From NCBI GenBank assembly GCA_017632155.1, contig JAGBRZ010000151.1, positions 1 to 64,000 on the forward strand: a stretch of 64,000 nt of DNA. The letters run 5' to 3'. This document shows positions 20,904 to 31,694 of the stretch, piece by piece; position 1 is the stretch's first letter, and every line of letters begins with the position of its first letter. Source of the stretch: Clostridia bacterium (GTDB lineage Bacteria > Bacillota_A > Clostridia > Oscillospirales > CAG-272). The position numbers and the translations under genes are program-made. The notes below the pieces were generated by a model. It searched no databases. It worked only from the letters and a program-made list of their open reading frames with translations, and was not told the origin of the DNA.

Positions 20904-23614
20904 GGTGCTTGAGTAATTGTGGCCACTGGAAAATCGTTGACCGCCGTGCAGTTCAATGACATGGCCCCATCCTGTGCAATCGGCCTTGTGAATCCCGTGA
21001 CTAAGTGCCGTTCTATAGGATTCCCCTTCTTATCCGTTCTCTGAATCGTCACCAGGTTGTTCTCCTGAAGGTGGAACATCTGCGTGGATTCAATCGTGAC
21101 GGACTTCTTCAGAACACTCTGCCGTTTCAGCTTGAACACTGCCAAGCTCTCGCAGATATCCTGCGTGTAGTAACCGCTCTGAGCGTACCGCTTCGTCTTA
21201 AGACCGATTAGGTTCGCGTTCGTATCTGAACGAGGGTCATAGTTCGTTGCCCTACCTGCCGTCTGCCCGTACTCTGACAGGCTCTCGCCGATGATGATGA
21301 TATCGTTGTAAACCTCAGAGTTCTTGACGGAGTAAGTCGCACCCAAAAGGTTGCAGTTACTCGGCGTGAACTCCCACTGTATAGGCTTCGTTTGGTCAAG
21401 GATATCGTCCTGAGAAGGACTGAGCCGGAGCTGTCCGTTGGAGTCATACCCTATCCATCCTGCCAACATGGTGTTCATTTCTAAGATTATGTCGGCATAC
21501 GTTCCGCTTTCTGAGTCGCACCTGTACGTGTACGGAGTGTTCGTCAGAGGGACCGTAGTCCCATCGGGCAGCGTGGTGGTCTTGCCGTTGTAGTAGCCTG
21601 TAAACACAGGAGTTGAACCATCTACCACCTGTCCGTTCCCCCTGTCGAATAACAGGATGGAAGCGATGACATTGAATATGTTGGAGTTGAGAGGAACTTC
21701 GTAAGTCCCATCAAGATTCCCAAATAGTGTGCCGTCAAGGTACGCCCACTTATCAACGAGGTTCAGAGTTGTCTGCTTCAGGTCAGGCTTGAAGACCTCT
21801 TCAGGGTCTTTCACGTAGAAAACGCCCTGACTAATCAGGAAGTCCTCTCCGTTCTTGAGCCTCACGCCCTCCCACAGCTGGACTTGCTGTCCGAACCACA
21901 GTTTGTTGACATTGTAGTCATACTCGCCGTCAAGGTTCGACAGCGTTACCGTGGCGGATCGCCTCTGTCCGTTTTGGAGATTGACGGTCAGCGTACCATC
22001 CTGGATGAACGCTCTGCTTCGTTTGTTCAGAGGGTTGTTATCCAATGAGAAAGACACGGAACCGTTGGGTTGAAGGAAGTCGAGCCTCGCCAGTTTGACG
22101 AACGAACCTTCCCTGATTATCTGTAGATACTGCGCCCACTTGTCTGCCGGAGAAAGAACGGCGTTGACAACAGTTATCTTTGCCGAACCCGACACAGCCG
22201 TCATCTCGGATGTACCGACATGGTTCGTGGCGGCTACCCTGTATAACTCGGAAGCGTTGAACGCCGTGGATGGAGTGTACCTTGCAGCCGTAGCGCCAGT
22301 GACAGGAAACCATGTTGTTCCGTTGTCCGTGCTTCTGTACCATTGGTACGTTATCGTGCCGTATGGAGCTGTAGCAGTGCCGTCAATAGCATCCGCAGGA
22401 TCATTGGCGTTGTATTCTATGTCTATCTCTGACAGGTCATACACGAACGTAGGAGCTGTCGCAGACACTACTCTGACCGTTGCCGCAGACGATGCCGTTG
22501 TTTGTGTCTGTGAGCCGCCTGAAGCCGTTGCAACGCATCTATAGAGTGTTTGTCCTGCCGTATTGGAAGGAGGCGTGTAAGCCGATTGTACAGCCCCAGA
22601 TACGTTACTCCATGTCGAGCCGTTGGATGAGCTTTGCCACTGATAGGTTATCGTGGCGTTCGAAGTCGCAAGGGCTGTCAGCGGAACAGCAGAGACCCCG
22701 ATGTACACCACCTGATCCTGCGGATTCGTGTTGAACACAGGAGCGGTGACATTCTCCACGGTGATTACGGCAACGCTCGTTTCTGTTACGGAAGTGTACC
22801 CATTGAGAGTATTCGTTATCTCGCACTTGTAGTACGTAGTTCCTGTTGAGGATGTAGGAATCGTGTACGTATTGGAAGTCGCACCGCTGATTGCAGTGAA
22901 TGTCTCTCCGTCCGTGCTTGAATACCACTGATACGCAAGGCTGTTGCCTGTTGCCGTAACAGACACGCTTGCTGTCGAACCGACAAACTCCGTTGCGCTC
23001 TGCGGCTGTGCGGAGATGTTCGCATTCGGCGTTGCGTTCGTAGTGATGACCGCCGTGTTCGAAGTGGCTGTCTTCGATTCACCGGAATCAGAACTGGTCA
23101 CGATGCACCTGTAGTACATCACGCCTACAGTGTCCGTATCGGGAACGTAGGTAGTGGAAGTCTCTCCGCTTAGATTCGACCAATTCACATTATCGGTGGA
23201 ACTCTGCCACTGATATGACAGAGTTCCGTATTCCGTTGTAGCTGAGATCGAAAGACTTACTGAGTCTCCCCTGTCCACGCTTTGACTTGACGGCTGCGTG
23301 GTTATCGTTGGCGTTGTGACAAGAATCTGCCACTGTGCCACAAGGTTGTACGCCTTGTACTGCGCTCCACCTGCGGCGAATTCGAAAGATACCCTATCGT
23401 TTGGGTCAAGATACCTTTTGTTGGAGGAATCGTACCAGTTTACGAACTTATACCCTGTTCTTGTAGGCTTTGCCGTTGTGACACGCACATACAGGTAAAG
23501 GTAACCTGATGTTGCGGTACTCCATATAGATTCTACGGTGTTGTCAGGCTTGTTCGTACCGCCGTTCGCATTGTACTGTAACGTACCTGTATACTTTCGG
23601 TTTACTACTGCCAT
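20900..23614 (-). CDS. tail-tip/baseplate hub protein with InlB-like and four Ig-like repeats
   Basis: 904 residues. Residues 1-98 resemble an InlB B-repeat (LQYNANGG ... YKFVNWYDSS ... LVAQWQI). About 105-485 hold four Ig-like repeats, each with a YQWxxS strand and a YRC/YKC or YRV strand about 25-30 residues later. About 490-904 resemble the hub part of Firmicutes tail-tip proteins (GSVSFSLDNNP, RRSATVTLSNLDGEYDYNVN, LVDKWAYLDG). The Ig repeats may make weak contacts with cell-surface sugars. Confidence 0.75.
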   Translation of the reverse strand: MAVVNRKYTGTLQYNANGGTNKPDNTVESIWSTATSGYLYLYVRVTTAKPTRTGYKFVNWYDSSNKRYLDPNDRVSFEFAAGGAQYKAYNLVAQWQILVTTPTITTQPSSQSVDRGDSVSLSISATTEYGTLSYQWQSSTDNVNWSNLSGETSTTYVPDTDTVGVMYYRCIVTSSDSGESKTATSNTAVITTNATPNANISAQPQSATEFVGSTASVSVTATGNSLAYQWYSSTDGETFTAISGATSNTYTIPTSSTGTTYYKCEITNTLNGYTSVTETSVAVITVENVTAPVFNTNPQDQVVYIGVSAVPLTALATSNATITYQWQSSSNGSTWSNVSGAVQSAYTPPSNTAGQTLYRCVATASGGSQTQTTASSAATVRVVSATAPTFVYDLSEIDIEYNANDPADAIDGTATAPYGTITYQWYRSTDNGTTWFPVTGATAARYTPSTAFNASELYRVAATNHVGTSEMTAVSGSAKITVVNAVLSPADKWAQYLQIIREGSFVKLARLDFLQPNGSVSFSLDNNPLNKRSRAFIQDGTLTVNLQNGQRRSATVTLSNLDGEYDYNVNKLWFGQQVQLWEGVRLKNGEDFLISQGVFYVKDPEEVFKPDLKQTTLNLVDKWAYLDGTLFGNLDGTYEVPLNSNIFNVIASILLFDRGNGQVVDGSTPVFTGYYNGKTTTLPDGTTVPLTNTPYTYRCDSESGTYADIILEMNTMLAGWIGYDSNGQLRLSPSQDDILDQTKPIQWEFTPSNCNLLGATYSVKNSEVYNDIIIIGESLSEYGQTAGRATNYDPRSDTNANLIGLKTKRYAQSGYYTQDICESLAVFKLKRQSVLKKSVTIESTQMFHLQENNLVTIQRTDKKGNPIERHLVTGFTRPIAQDGAMSLNCTAVNDFPVATITQAP

Positions 23615-23630
23615 GTGTTACACACCGCCT

Positions 23631-26600
23631 TTATGAGTTGATGGGCCAGAACGAATCGTTGGGGACAGACACAATGGAAAGACCTTCCGTATCCCCCATC
23701 TCCACCCAATCCACCGTAGCTTTCAATGCTTGCTGGACTGTGTTGTCATCCGTCTTCATCTGTATCGAGGATGCCGTATCCATCATGATGACATCGCCCT
23801 TGCGAGTCTTGATGAACTTGGTCATAGGAGAAGTCGATATTGCGTATATTGCATTCTGCAACGATATGGAATCCGTATACACTTTGGCTCCGCTCACGGT
23901 TCCTATATACCCTGTCACCTTGCCTGTTTTGTAAAGGCTGGAAGCTGGCTGTCTGTTGGGATACGGAGTGAAGTTCTTCTGAATGGTAGGCTCGTTGTTG
24001 TTGGATACCGCGCCGCTCTCCACGCCGTATTTGAACACGTACTCTTTCTCTACGTGGTAGTTTCCGTTGGAGTCTTGGCTACACAGCAGGATGGAGTAGA
24101 ACCAGAATGTAGGCTTGAACTGGTCAGTCACAACGAACACATCCTCAGAGCTGCCGTGTGCTACGAACAGGTAGGACACAGGCTTCTGCGATGGAGCGTA
24201 GTAATCGAGCAGCGAACTCGTATCCCCTGTGAAGCTGTATACCCTTCTGAGTATCGGGTCATCCTGCGAGTACCTGTAGACCTCTACTCCCAACACTCCC
24301 GGTCTGTACACAGGTTCAGGAATCACCACTGCGTTCGAATCGCTGAAGCTTACGATGTCACCGCTGAGAGTTTCCTTCCTCCCCATGTTCGTGGTGTAAT
24401 TCAGAGTTACCGTTCCTGCATCTGACCAGACATTATTAGCTCCAAAGAACAGAGCCATCTCATGAGGTGTCAGGTGGAATTCGATGGGAGTGGCGAGAGG
24501 GTAGAAAAATTCTATCGGAAACGAAGCGACTACATCCGCAGAAGAAGCAAAAGTATCGTTTCGTATCAAGCACTGCACACCAGTACTGTTGTTAAAGCCA
24601 ATAGAATTGTTCGTGTTGTTCACGTCCGTGTACGATTCCTTTACAACGTACTTGTCGCACAGACCGCTTTTGTATGTATTATCAGAATCATAAATGGGTC
24701 TTTTGAAGAATACTCTCCACAGATTCCCTTCTTTTGACGGAAGTGTGCTTGGTGACAAGTCAGATGACGAAATCGTATACTTTTTGCCCGTCAACTGTAG
24801 CACATCGCTCACAATGTCTAAAGTGCCTTGGTATACTGTGGTTGTATACGGCTCAAATGCCGAAGCGGACGAGCCAAGTTCTAACTGCCAATCGTCAGTT
24901 ACAGTTGCCGTTCCAAAGTCAACACGGAAACACACCTCTGTGTCTTCTGTCGGAGTATAAGTGACTGAACGTGCGTTGTTCGCCGCTACAAGATTAGGAC
25001 TTCCACTCTTGTCTGCTATGCTTAACTGAGAAACATTTGACGGCAAGCTGAACGTATAGGCTGTGTTAGCTTTCAGTATGAACCCTGTATTTCTATATGC
25101 GAAGTAAATAACTCCTGAGTACAGTTCAATCTCTGATGGGTCGAGCATGTTCTTCCCCAATACAGGGAACTCGACATGGTACTGCGTGTCCCTATGTTTG
25201 GCATACTCCGTGTCGGACGAGGGGTAGTTGATACTTATGTCGTTATTATAAGTTGCGCCACTCGTTCCAACCTCAATATAAAACGTCATAAACTGTGCAT
25301 TTTGTGGAGTGGTTTGCACCGTATTACCAATGCCTGAATTAATCGCAGATATGTAATTTTTATCTGCGTCATAAAAAAGCACAGCATAATATGTGGTGTT
25401 AGATGCGTGTACAGAAGGGGCTTTAAAATAATACGATGTATTCGGCACACATGGGATATAATTTTTGCTCCTGAAATATGTTGTATTACTATTACCGTCT
25501 TTTTCGCCTGTTGCTCTATTATAGTATCCGTTCTCCCACTGCTCATCCCAAATATTAACGCCAGTATGCCATACTGTCGCACTCTCATGCCCGGTTATGA
25601 GGCAGAGGTTTTCGTATGGGGAATACGGTTGAGCAGCAGCACCAGAGTGGACTATTGGTGATAATTCAAAGTTATCGAATGAACCGCTACCATTAAAATA
25701 GATTCGCAGAGCATTTACCGTTGCTCCACTTAGCCCTGTAGGTTGTACAGTTCTGTTAGCAGGAGCAGGTACAGCCGTAGCAACTTGTGTTGAACCGTTT
25801 ATAAAAACAAGTGCGGTATTATATGATGCAGATGGATTGTTTAGTGATACATATGCGTCACTCGGTAAAACGGTTGATTGAATTGATTCCTGATATACCC
25901 CTTCTCCTGACGGTGTTCCGTTTATTGTGATTTTCCCGTTTGAAATATTTACGGTTAAACCGTTTGAAAGAGTATGCGTTCCGTCCGCAAATGTAGGACA
26001 CTTGCTAACGCCGCCCCCAGCAGGCCACGGATTGGCGTACCCATGCAAATCCTGCACAGGGGTCATCGTTATCGTTAGATCGTTGATAGCCGTGATATCG
26101 TCCTCGATGTACATCATCGGCTGAAGGGTCTCGCTCGACAGGACTTGACCATTCTTCACCAATACGCTGAAGGTCAGGGTATTCTCTGTTTCGGGGACGA
26201 TGTACTGCAAGGGGTCTGTGCCTGTGACAGTGGAGACTACGTTGCCGTAAGCATCTGTCTCCGTCACCTGAATCGAAACGGAATCGTTCAGTGTGGTTAT
26301 CAGGAGCTTCTCTCCTGCGTACAGCTTCAACGCAGACAGCGTTCCGCTTTCTAAGTCGAACGTCGCATCTGCACTCGCTGTGCCTGATGCGGTTACGTTT
26401 CCTTCATCGTTCACAGTGAAAGTGATTCCGTTTACCGTCTTCGTGCTGTCCTCATACGGATACTTCAGTACGTTTCCGCCGATTTGATTCCATGACAGGT
26501 ACACTGCGGAAGAGTTCTTCATCTGTGCGACTTGGCATCCGATATCTCCAGTGATGGAAGGATACGATACGTTGAATTGCACAAAACCTGTCGAGGCTTC

Positions 26601-27239
26601 CATGCCGTTAGAAGTAACGATGTTGCACATGATGGAGTATGTGTTGCCAGTGATGAGTCCGTCAGCCTCGAAGGACAGGACTTGGGTGCTTATAGCTCCC
26701 GTTTCCTTGATAGGAGTGGATTCAGAACCTGCCTGTGCGAATACCCACTCAACTGTGGAGATTGGGTCTCCCTCGTCCTGCGTGTATGTCGCAGTGATGG
26801 TGATGGAGTTCGTGGCAACAGGATTAGGTATCGCATCGATGACCAATGTCGGCGTACTTCTCGTGATGAACACGGATGCCGAAGTCTGCTCAACGTAATC
26901 GTTCGTGTCCCACCACTGCGTTATAAGCATCTTGTATCCGTATTGGTATCCGTTCACAATACCTGCGGATGACAACGATGCGGCGGAGATCAGAGTGTTG
27001 AAGAATGTCGGGTTGCCGTACTTGTCATGAGGCTCAAACGCCGGAGTCACTGCCTGTTTGCCGGAGTCATACATCAGGGTGCTGTCTGTATCGTTTTGGT
27101 ATATCCTGATTTGATAGTCAGTCATCGGCGTATCGCCGTTTACCTGCCACGATACGTTCAGACCCTGAGTGACATCTACAGTTCCTGCTCCAATTCCTGA
27201 GAAAGTTGAAGGATATATGTTAGAAGGTTGGAATAGCAT
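23631..27239 (-). CDS. large tail protein with fibronectin/Ig-like and carbohydrate-binding-like domains
   Basis: 1202 residues. Residues about 15-230 hold two FN3/Ig-like domains. About 240-380 and 395-560 contain two modules of the type found in many Firmicutes tail proteins (NGITFTVNDEGNVTASGTA; NGLTVNISNGKITINGTPS). About 560-860 repeat ENLCLITGHES-type and ITGHE/NIWDEQWENG-type elements. The last 250 residues look like a baseplate-joining domain. Lies between tape measure and hub, the place of the distal tail protein. Confidence 0.7.
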   Translation of the reverse strand: MLFQPSNIYPSTFSGIGAGTVDVTQGLNVSWQVNGDTPMTDYQIRIYQNDTDSTLMYDSGKQAVTPAFEPHDKYGNPTFFNTLISAASLSSAGIVNGYQYGYKMLITQWWDTNDYVEQTSASVFITRSTPTLVIDAIPNPVATNSITITATYTQDEGDPISTVEWVFAQAGSESTPIKETGAISTQVLSFEADGLITGNTYSIMCNIVTSNGMEASTGFVQFNVSYPSITGDIGCQVAQMKNSSAVYLSWNQIGGNVLKYPYEDSTKTVNGITFTVNDEGNVTASGTASADATFDLESGTLSALKLYAGEKLLITTLNDSVSIQVTETDAYGNVVSTVTGTDPLQYIVPETENTLTFSVLVKNGQVLSSETLQPMMYIEDDITAINDLTITMTPVQDLHGYANPWPAGGGVSKCPTFADGTHTLSNGLTVNISNGKITINGTPSGEGVYQESIQSTVLPSDAYVSLNNPSASYNTALVFINGSTQVATAVPAPANRTVQPTGLSGATVNALRIYFNGSGSFDNFELSPIVHSGAAAQPYSPYENLCLITGHESATVWHTGVNIWDEQWENGYYNRATGEKDGNSNTTYFRSKNYIPCVPNTSYYFKAPSVHASNTTYYAVLFYDADKNYISAINSGIGNTVQTTPQNAQFMTFYIEVGTSGATYNNDISINYPSSDTEYAKHRDTQYHVEFPVLGKNMLDPSEIELYSGVIYFAYRNTGFILKANTAYTFSLPSNVSQLSIADKSGSPNLVAANNARSVTYTPTEDTEVCFRVDFGTATVTDDWQLELGSSASAFEPYTTTVYQGTLDIVSDVLQLTGKKYTISSSDLSPSTLPSKEGNLWRVFFKRPIYDSDNTYKSGLCDKYVVKESYTDVNNTNNSIGFNNSTGVQCLIRNDTFASSADVVASFPIEFFYPLATPIEFHLTPHEMALFFGANNVWSDAGTVTLNYTTNMGRKETLSGDIVSFSDSNAVVIPEPVYRPGVLGVEVYRYSQDDPILRRVYSFTGDTSSLLDYYAPSQKPVSYLFVAHGSSEDVFVVTDQFKPTFWFYSILLCSQDSNGNYHVEKEYVFKYGVESGAVSNNNEPTIQKNFTPYPNRQPASSLYKTGKVTGYIGTVSGAKVYTDSISLQNAIYAISTSPMTKFIKTRKGDVIMMDTASSIQMKTDDNTVQQALKATVDWVEMGDTEGLSIVSVPNDSFWPINS

Positions 27240-27256
27240 ATGTATGTAAACTCCTT

Positions 27257-30200
27257 TTACGCTGACTCATTTACATGGAGTACGATGTTCTTCATGACTT
27301 CGGCGAACGGCTTATTCATCTGATCAGAACCGATTTTTACGCCGTTCACAATAATATTTCCGCCACTGTTGTTCGTAATAGAGGAACTGCCTCCTGCCAC
27401 TGCCGCATCAGCCACACCCATCAGAGTCCTTACGGAGTCTGCGAAGGTGCTGAAGTTTGCGTTCCTGACAGGGTTCAGTATCGCTCTCGTGATATCGGGA
27501 CCGATGACTGTCTCAGCACCTGCCGTACCCTTACGCATGATTCCGCTTCCGAATGCGATACCGCCGCTGTCGAATGTGGTGCTTGAGGTGGTGGTGCTTC
27601 CCGATGTGTTGTTGTTTATGTTCAGTAGTCCGGCGAAGTATCCTTCATCGACTACGCCTGTCCTTAAAGCGTTCAGAAGAGCAGCGATTCCGCCTGTCTG
27701 CGCTTGCATGGTCGAAGTGCCGCCTTTGGTCAGCTCGTTCAGCAGTTTCTTGATGTCTCCGCTCGGAGCTTCAATGGCATCGACTATCGCTTCCCAACTC
27801 TCCTTGTACTCGTTGTATTGATCCTGCAACGCTTGCTTCTGTGCCTCGATTGCCGCCTTTCTCTCAGCATAGTCCTGCTCTTCCAGGTACTTGTTCATGC
27901 TCTCCAAGGCTTTATCGTAGGCTTCCTGTGCGTCAGCAACGGCTTTCTGATCCGCCATCCATTCCCACTGCTGAGTCTGCTCATTGTAGTAGCGGACCGT
28001 CCTCTCCGTGTTCGCTTTCTGTAGGTCAAGAAGTGCGTTGTCTACATCCAACTGGAGTTCCGCAAGTTTGTTGGCTTCCTCCTGTGCATCTCTCTCGGCT
28101 TCTAAAGCTTCAAGCTGGTCATCAAGGACCTTTAACTGCTCTTTAAGGTCATCGTTTCCTTTGTCGAGCAGGTAGTCCACTAACTTCTTCAGAGTTCCCC
28201 AACTCTCGTCAGGGTCGATCTTCGCAGCGGCTTTCTTCTTGCCCCCGGCAGAAGTTGTTTTTGTTTCTTCTGTGACCTTCGGAGTGGATATCGTTATGGC
28301 TTCTTGCCCTGAACCTGTTATCGGTCCAAGGTTGGGAACTAATGCTGACAGTATCGTCTTCCCTGTTCCCAACGTACCTTTTCCTGTCGGAAAACCTGGG
28401 ATTCCTAAAGCGGACTTCGTTTCTCTTGCAGTAAGGACTACATCGTCAGACCGCAGGTTGACAACGGCAGGTTTGCCGCCGTTAGCGATGTACGCTCTGC
28501 CCTGTGACTTGCTGATGATAAGTTCCGGCTTCGTACCGTTTGCAGGAAACTCATCGTTGACGAGTGCAAGACCGCTGTAGCTGTCTCGCTTACCACCTGC
28601 TCTGCCTGGAACCGTGGAGCCGTATCCGTCTATCCAGCTTCTGCCCTTGGATTGGTTGTACGCATCAAGTACAATTTGTTTACCTTCGCCTACGCCTTTA
28701 CCTTGTATCTGCTCGACAACGGTGATGTAAACAGTCTTGTCCTTTATATTGGCAAGCATCGAATTGATCTCTTCGACAGCCGATTTTGCTTGGTCATTGT
28801 CGGCAGTTATCGTGTACGTGACTTCAGGCTCTGAATGCTCTGCCATCCACTCGTCCATCTCGTCTGAATACATTCCCAAAGACTGGATCATGGATGCCCA
28901 GAAGTTCGCGCCGATGCCTGTAGAGGCTTGCATGGATTGAAGGAACTCATCCATGGTCTGTCCGCCCTTGTTAAACGCCCACTCGTAGGAATCTCCGACA
29001 TCGTACATAGTCGCGATAACATTCCCGGCTTCATCGACTACGTTTCCTTCCCCGTCAGCAAACTGTTTCCAAAGCTTTGCCGCTGAGTTGGAATAGTCAC
29101 CCTTTTCGATACCCTTGAAGTAAGCTTCCAAGGCATCCTTTGCTTCTTTAGTGATTTTGCTCTTATCCGTAGTTCCGAAGAGAAGGTCTGCGCCTTGCTT
29201 ATATGCATTGGAGCCATAGTATTTGTTCTTCTCGGCTTCAATCATCTTTTTATAAATGTCAGAGATAGACTTTACGGAATCGTCTTTCTCTTCCTTCATG
29301 CCCTCGGATGCGGCTTTGATTCTGCTTTGAGCGTTTGAAAACGCATTAGCTAATTCGTTGACTGCATCAGACTCTTCTTTGTATGTCTTGATTACCTGAA
29401 TGGTCGCATCGCTCAGATTCTCAGTTTCCTTTGCGACATCTTCCTGTGCTTCTCCTAAGATTCCGTATGAATAAGTCGCTTTTAGAATCAGGTCAGCATA
29501 ATCCTGCCACGATACAGATTCCGGGAACATCCTCTGTTGCTCCCTTAATTCCTTCACGCCTTTTACCATGTATTGCCATTGCGCCGTGAAAGAATCTGCG
29601 GCTTTTGTATTAGTGTTGTTTTGAAGAAGTGTGTTAATCCCATCCAAAAGTTGGCCGCCAAAGTTAACTATATCAATAAGAGCTTGACCGCCATCTGTCA
29701 TCGTGGAAACGAGTTCCGTCCATGACTTCTTCAGGTTATTTGTAGCCGCTTCCCAACTTTCGGTGTATATTTCATTTTTCTGTAATGCGTTCCCGGCAGA
29801 ATTAGAATATTGATCTAACTGCTTCATGTACATATCGTAGTTGTCCATGAAAGCATATAGGATGTTACCACGGCGGTTTCCGGCAAGAGCGTTTTGCAGG
29901 TAGGCTTTCTGCTTGGAATCTAAAATATCCCACTTTCCTGCGAGTTCTCCCATGATTTCAGAGAAGCTCTTCAGCTCTTTGGAATCGTTCATGACGGATA
30001 TTCCGACAGAATCAAGAGCTTTAGCAGCGTTTGAGATGTCGGCTGCATCGATCATCTCTCCGTCATCGAGTTCTCCTTTTACCTGACGCACCCTGTACAG
30101 AATCGTCATCAAACCACGGGCAACCTCAGAACCGCTTCGCTGTGTAGCCGCTGTGACAGTACCCATCATGGCCGTGTATGTCTGCGCTGACTCACCTGCG

Positions 30201-31198
30201 TTTGCGAATGCTGAACCTGATACGGTAATACCTTCGGCAAGCTTTCCGATATCCGTTGCGTTTTGGTCGGACACTGCCGCCATACCATCGAGGATGGTGT
30301 ACAGTTCCTGTGTGTTTCCGTGCAACTGCCATGCGGCATCGGCTGCCAATATGAACTTGGAAGCTACATCCTCAGTGACTCCGCCTACGTTCTGCGTAAC
30401 CAAAGATAGCTTGGTAAGGTCTTCTATGTTCTCACGATAACCTGCCCGTGCAAACCTCTCGGCAGCTGACAGATAATCCGTGGTTGTTCTCCCATTTTTC
30501 TGAAATGCGGATTGCCTTAACTGTTCAATTTCGGAATCGGAAGCACCAGTAACCATCTTGATGGTGGTAAGCTCCTTGTCCATCTCCTTCATTTCGGTTG
30601 TTGCCTCACGAAGACTTTGGCGGAGTCTGGATATTGCAGCCGTTATAAGGGCAGATGCAAGATTCGCCGCTGTAAATCTTTGAGTCAGCGAATCCAATAC
30701 AGACCCTGTTTTCTGTGCCGTTGATCCTAAAGTGGATACGTTCTTTTCAAGCGTTGAAGTTGCTTCAGCCCCAGACATGACTCCACTTGTATATGAAGCG
30801 AATGTCTCGTCTGAAACCTTCCCAAACATGGAAGTCTTCGCAGTGATTTGAGATGTCTCTCTGGTGATGCCAACCATCGAGTCTACGAACGATTGTATGT
30901 CCGACTTGGCTTTTGTGGTTGCCTTGTCTATGGAAGTGTAGGCTCCCTCTGTGGCAGCCTTTGCATTAATTATTCCTTGTGTGTACAGATCAAAAGAAGA
31001 CTTCGATATAATTCCAAACTGCGAAGTCTTCCTCGATATCTCTTCAAGACGATTCCCGGCATTTTGAAGACCACTTACATCTGCTTGTATTCTTACAGGA
31101 ACTCTGCTTAAAGTGTCGAATATTTTCTGTACTTTTTCAAGCTTAGACTCAGCTTGGGAAGTTTCCGCCTGTACTTGGACTTTTACGACTTCTGCCAT
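27257..31198 (-). CDS. tape measure protein
   Basis: 1313 residues, the longest gene, in the expected place after the tail tube and before the tail-tip genes. The N-terminal part (1-230) is helical and Lys/Glu/Ser-rich. About 230-430 match the TP901-type tape-measure core (ISVMND, FILAADAAWQLHGN, TYTAMMGTVTAATQRSGSEVARG, MTILYRVRQVKGELDD). About 1010-1140 form a strong coiled coil with alternating Glu/Lys/Gln, and the end is Ser/Gly-rich. It sets tail length and probably passes into the host during DNA injection. Confidence 0.9.
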   Translation of the reverse strand: MAEVVKVQVQAETSQAESKLEKVQKIFDTLSRVPVRIQADVSGLQNAGNRLEEISRKTSQFGIISKSSFDLYTQGIINAKAATEGAYTSIDKATTKAKSDIQSFVDSMVGITRETSQITAKTSMFGKVSDETFASYTSGVMSGAEATSTLEKNVSTLGSTAQKTGSVLDSLTQRFTAANLASALITAAISRLRQSLREATTEMKEMDKELTTIKMVTGASDSEIEQLRQSAFQKNGRTTTDYLSAAERFARAGYRENIEDLTKLSLVTQNVGGVTEDVASKFILAADAAWQLHGNTQELYTILDGMAAVSDQNATDIGKLAEGITVSGSAFANAGESAQTYTAMMGTVTAATQRSGSEVARGLMTILYRVRQVKGELDDGEMIDAADISNAAKALDSVGISVMNDSKELKSFSEIMGELAGKWDILDSKQKAYLQNALAGNRRGNILYAFMDNYDMYMKQLDQYSNSAGNALQKNEIYTESWEAATNNLKKSWTELVSTMTDGGQALIDIVNFGGQLLDGINTLLQNNTNTKAADSFTAQWQYMVKGVKELREQQRMFPESVSWQDYADLILKATYSYGILGEAQEDVAKETENLSDATIQVIKTYKEESDAVNELANAFSNAQSRIKAASEGMKEEKDDSVKSISDIYKKMIEAEKNKYYGSNAYKQGADLLFGTTDKSKITKEAKDALEAYFKGIEKGDYSNSAAKLWKQFADGEGNVVDEAGNVIATMYDVGDSYEWAFNKGGQTMDEFLQSMQASTGIGANFWASMIQSLGMYSDEMDEWMAEHSEPEVTYTITADNDQAKSAVEEINSMLANIKDKTVYITVVEQIQGKGVGEGKQIVLDAYNQSKGRSWIDGYGSTVPGRAGGKRDSYSGLALVNDEFPANGTKPELIISKSQGRAYIANGGKPAVVNLRSDDVVLTARETKSALGIPGFPTGKGTLGTGKTILSALVPNLGPITGSGQEAITISTPKVTEETKTTSAGGKKKAAAKIDPDESWGTLKKLVDYLLDKGNDDLKEQLKVLDDQLEALEAERDAQEEANKLAELQLDVDNALLDLQKANTERTVRYYNEQTQQWEWMADQKAVADAQEAYDKALESMNKYLEEQDYAERKAAIEAQKQALQDQYNEYKESWEAIVDAIEAPSGDIKKLLNELTKGGTSTMQAQTGGIAALLNALRTGVVDEGYFAGLLNINNNTSGSTTTSSTTFDSGGIAFGSGIMRKGTAGAETVIGPDITRAILNPVRNANFSTFADSVRTLMGVADAAVAGGSSSITNNSGGNIIVNGVKIGSDQMNKPFAEVMKNIVLHVNESA

Positions 31199-31201
31199 AT
31201 T

Positions 31202-31609
31202 TTAAAAACCTCTCGCTTCAAGCTCGGCAGCAACGATTCCGCCGACTCTTTCCTGCATAATTTTCTCCGTTGTAGACATGTACGGCCTCGGTCCCGGTTG
31301 CCGCCAATTTTCCCAACCGTATTCCACCACTGTTGAAAGGTAGTTGCCCCATTTAGCGCCTTGGAATGTGTGGCTTGCTTCCACTTCCAAGGTATGCGTT
31401 CCACCATCTTGATAATAATGATCTTGATACGTGTCAGGGTCTTTCAGGCTGTATCTTCTTTCATTCGTTGTGCTGTGCGAATATACTATTAAGTCTGCTT
31501 GTGTTTGTATCTCATCCCTTATGGCATCAGAAACTGTCGATTGCATTATGTTCGCTATGGCGGCGTTCAAACGCCCTTTATAGTCTTCGAACTCGGACAT
31601 TATGGACAT
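31202..31609 (-). CDS. HK97 gp10-like tail component
   Basis: 135 residues from the ATG after GGAGGTAGTCAC. N-terminal helix, then beta strands and the typical EYGWENWRQPGPRPYM element of HK97 gp10-like tail-completion proteins (minor tail or connector). Such proteins normally sit upstream of the tail tube gene; here it lies just after it, before the tape measure. Confidence 0.65.
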   Translation of the reverse strand: MSIMSEFEDYKGRLNAAIANIMQSTVSDAIRDEIQTQADLIVYSHSTTNERRYSLKDPDTYQDHYYQDGGTHTLEVEASHTFQGAKWGNYLSTVVEYGWENWRQPGPRPYMSTTEKIMQERVGGIVAAELEARGF

Positions 31610-31628
31610 GTGACTACCTCCATTAATT

Positions 31629-31686
31629 CTTTCCAAAGCCCACATGAATCTGTGGGCTTTGGAAAGCCCCCCTTTAGCCGGGGGGC
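31629..31686 (-). terminator. two adjacent hairpins after the tail tube gene
   Basis: Hairpin 1: 16-base perfect stem, CTTTCCAAAGCCCACA (31629-31644) with its complement at 31651-31666, loop 6. Hairpin 2: GCCCCCC (31666-31672) with GGGGGGC (31680-31686). Neither is followed by a T-run on the minus strand, so it is more likely a processing or mRNA-stability element than a full terminator. Confidence 0.65.
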
Positions 31687-31694
31687 ATGGCTTT

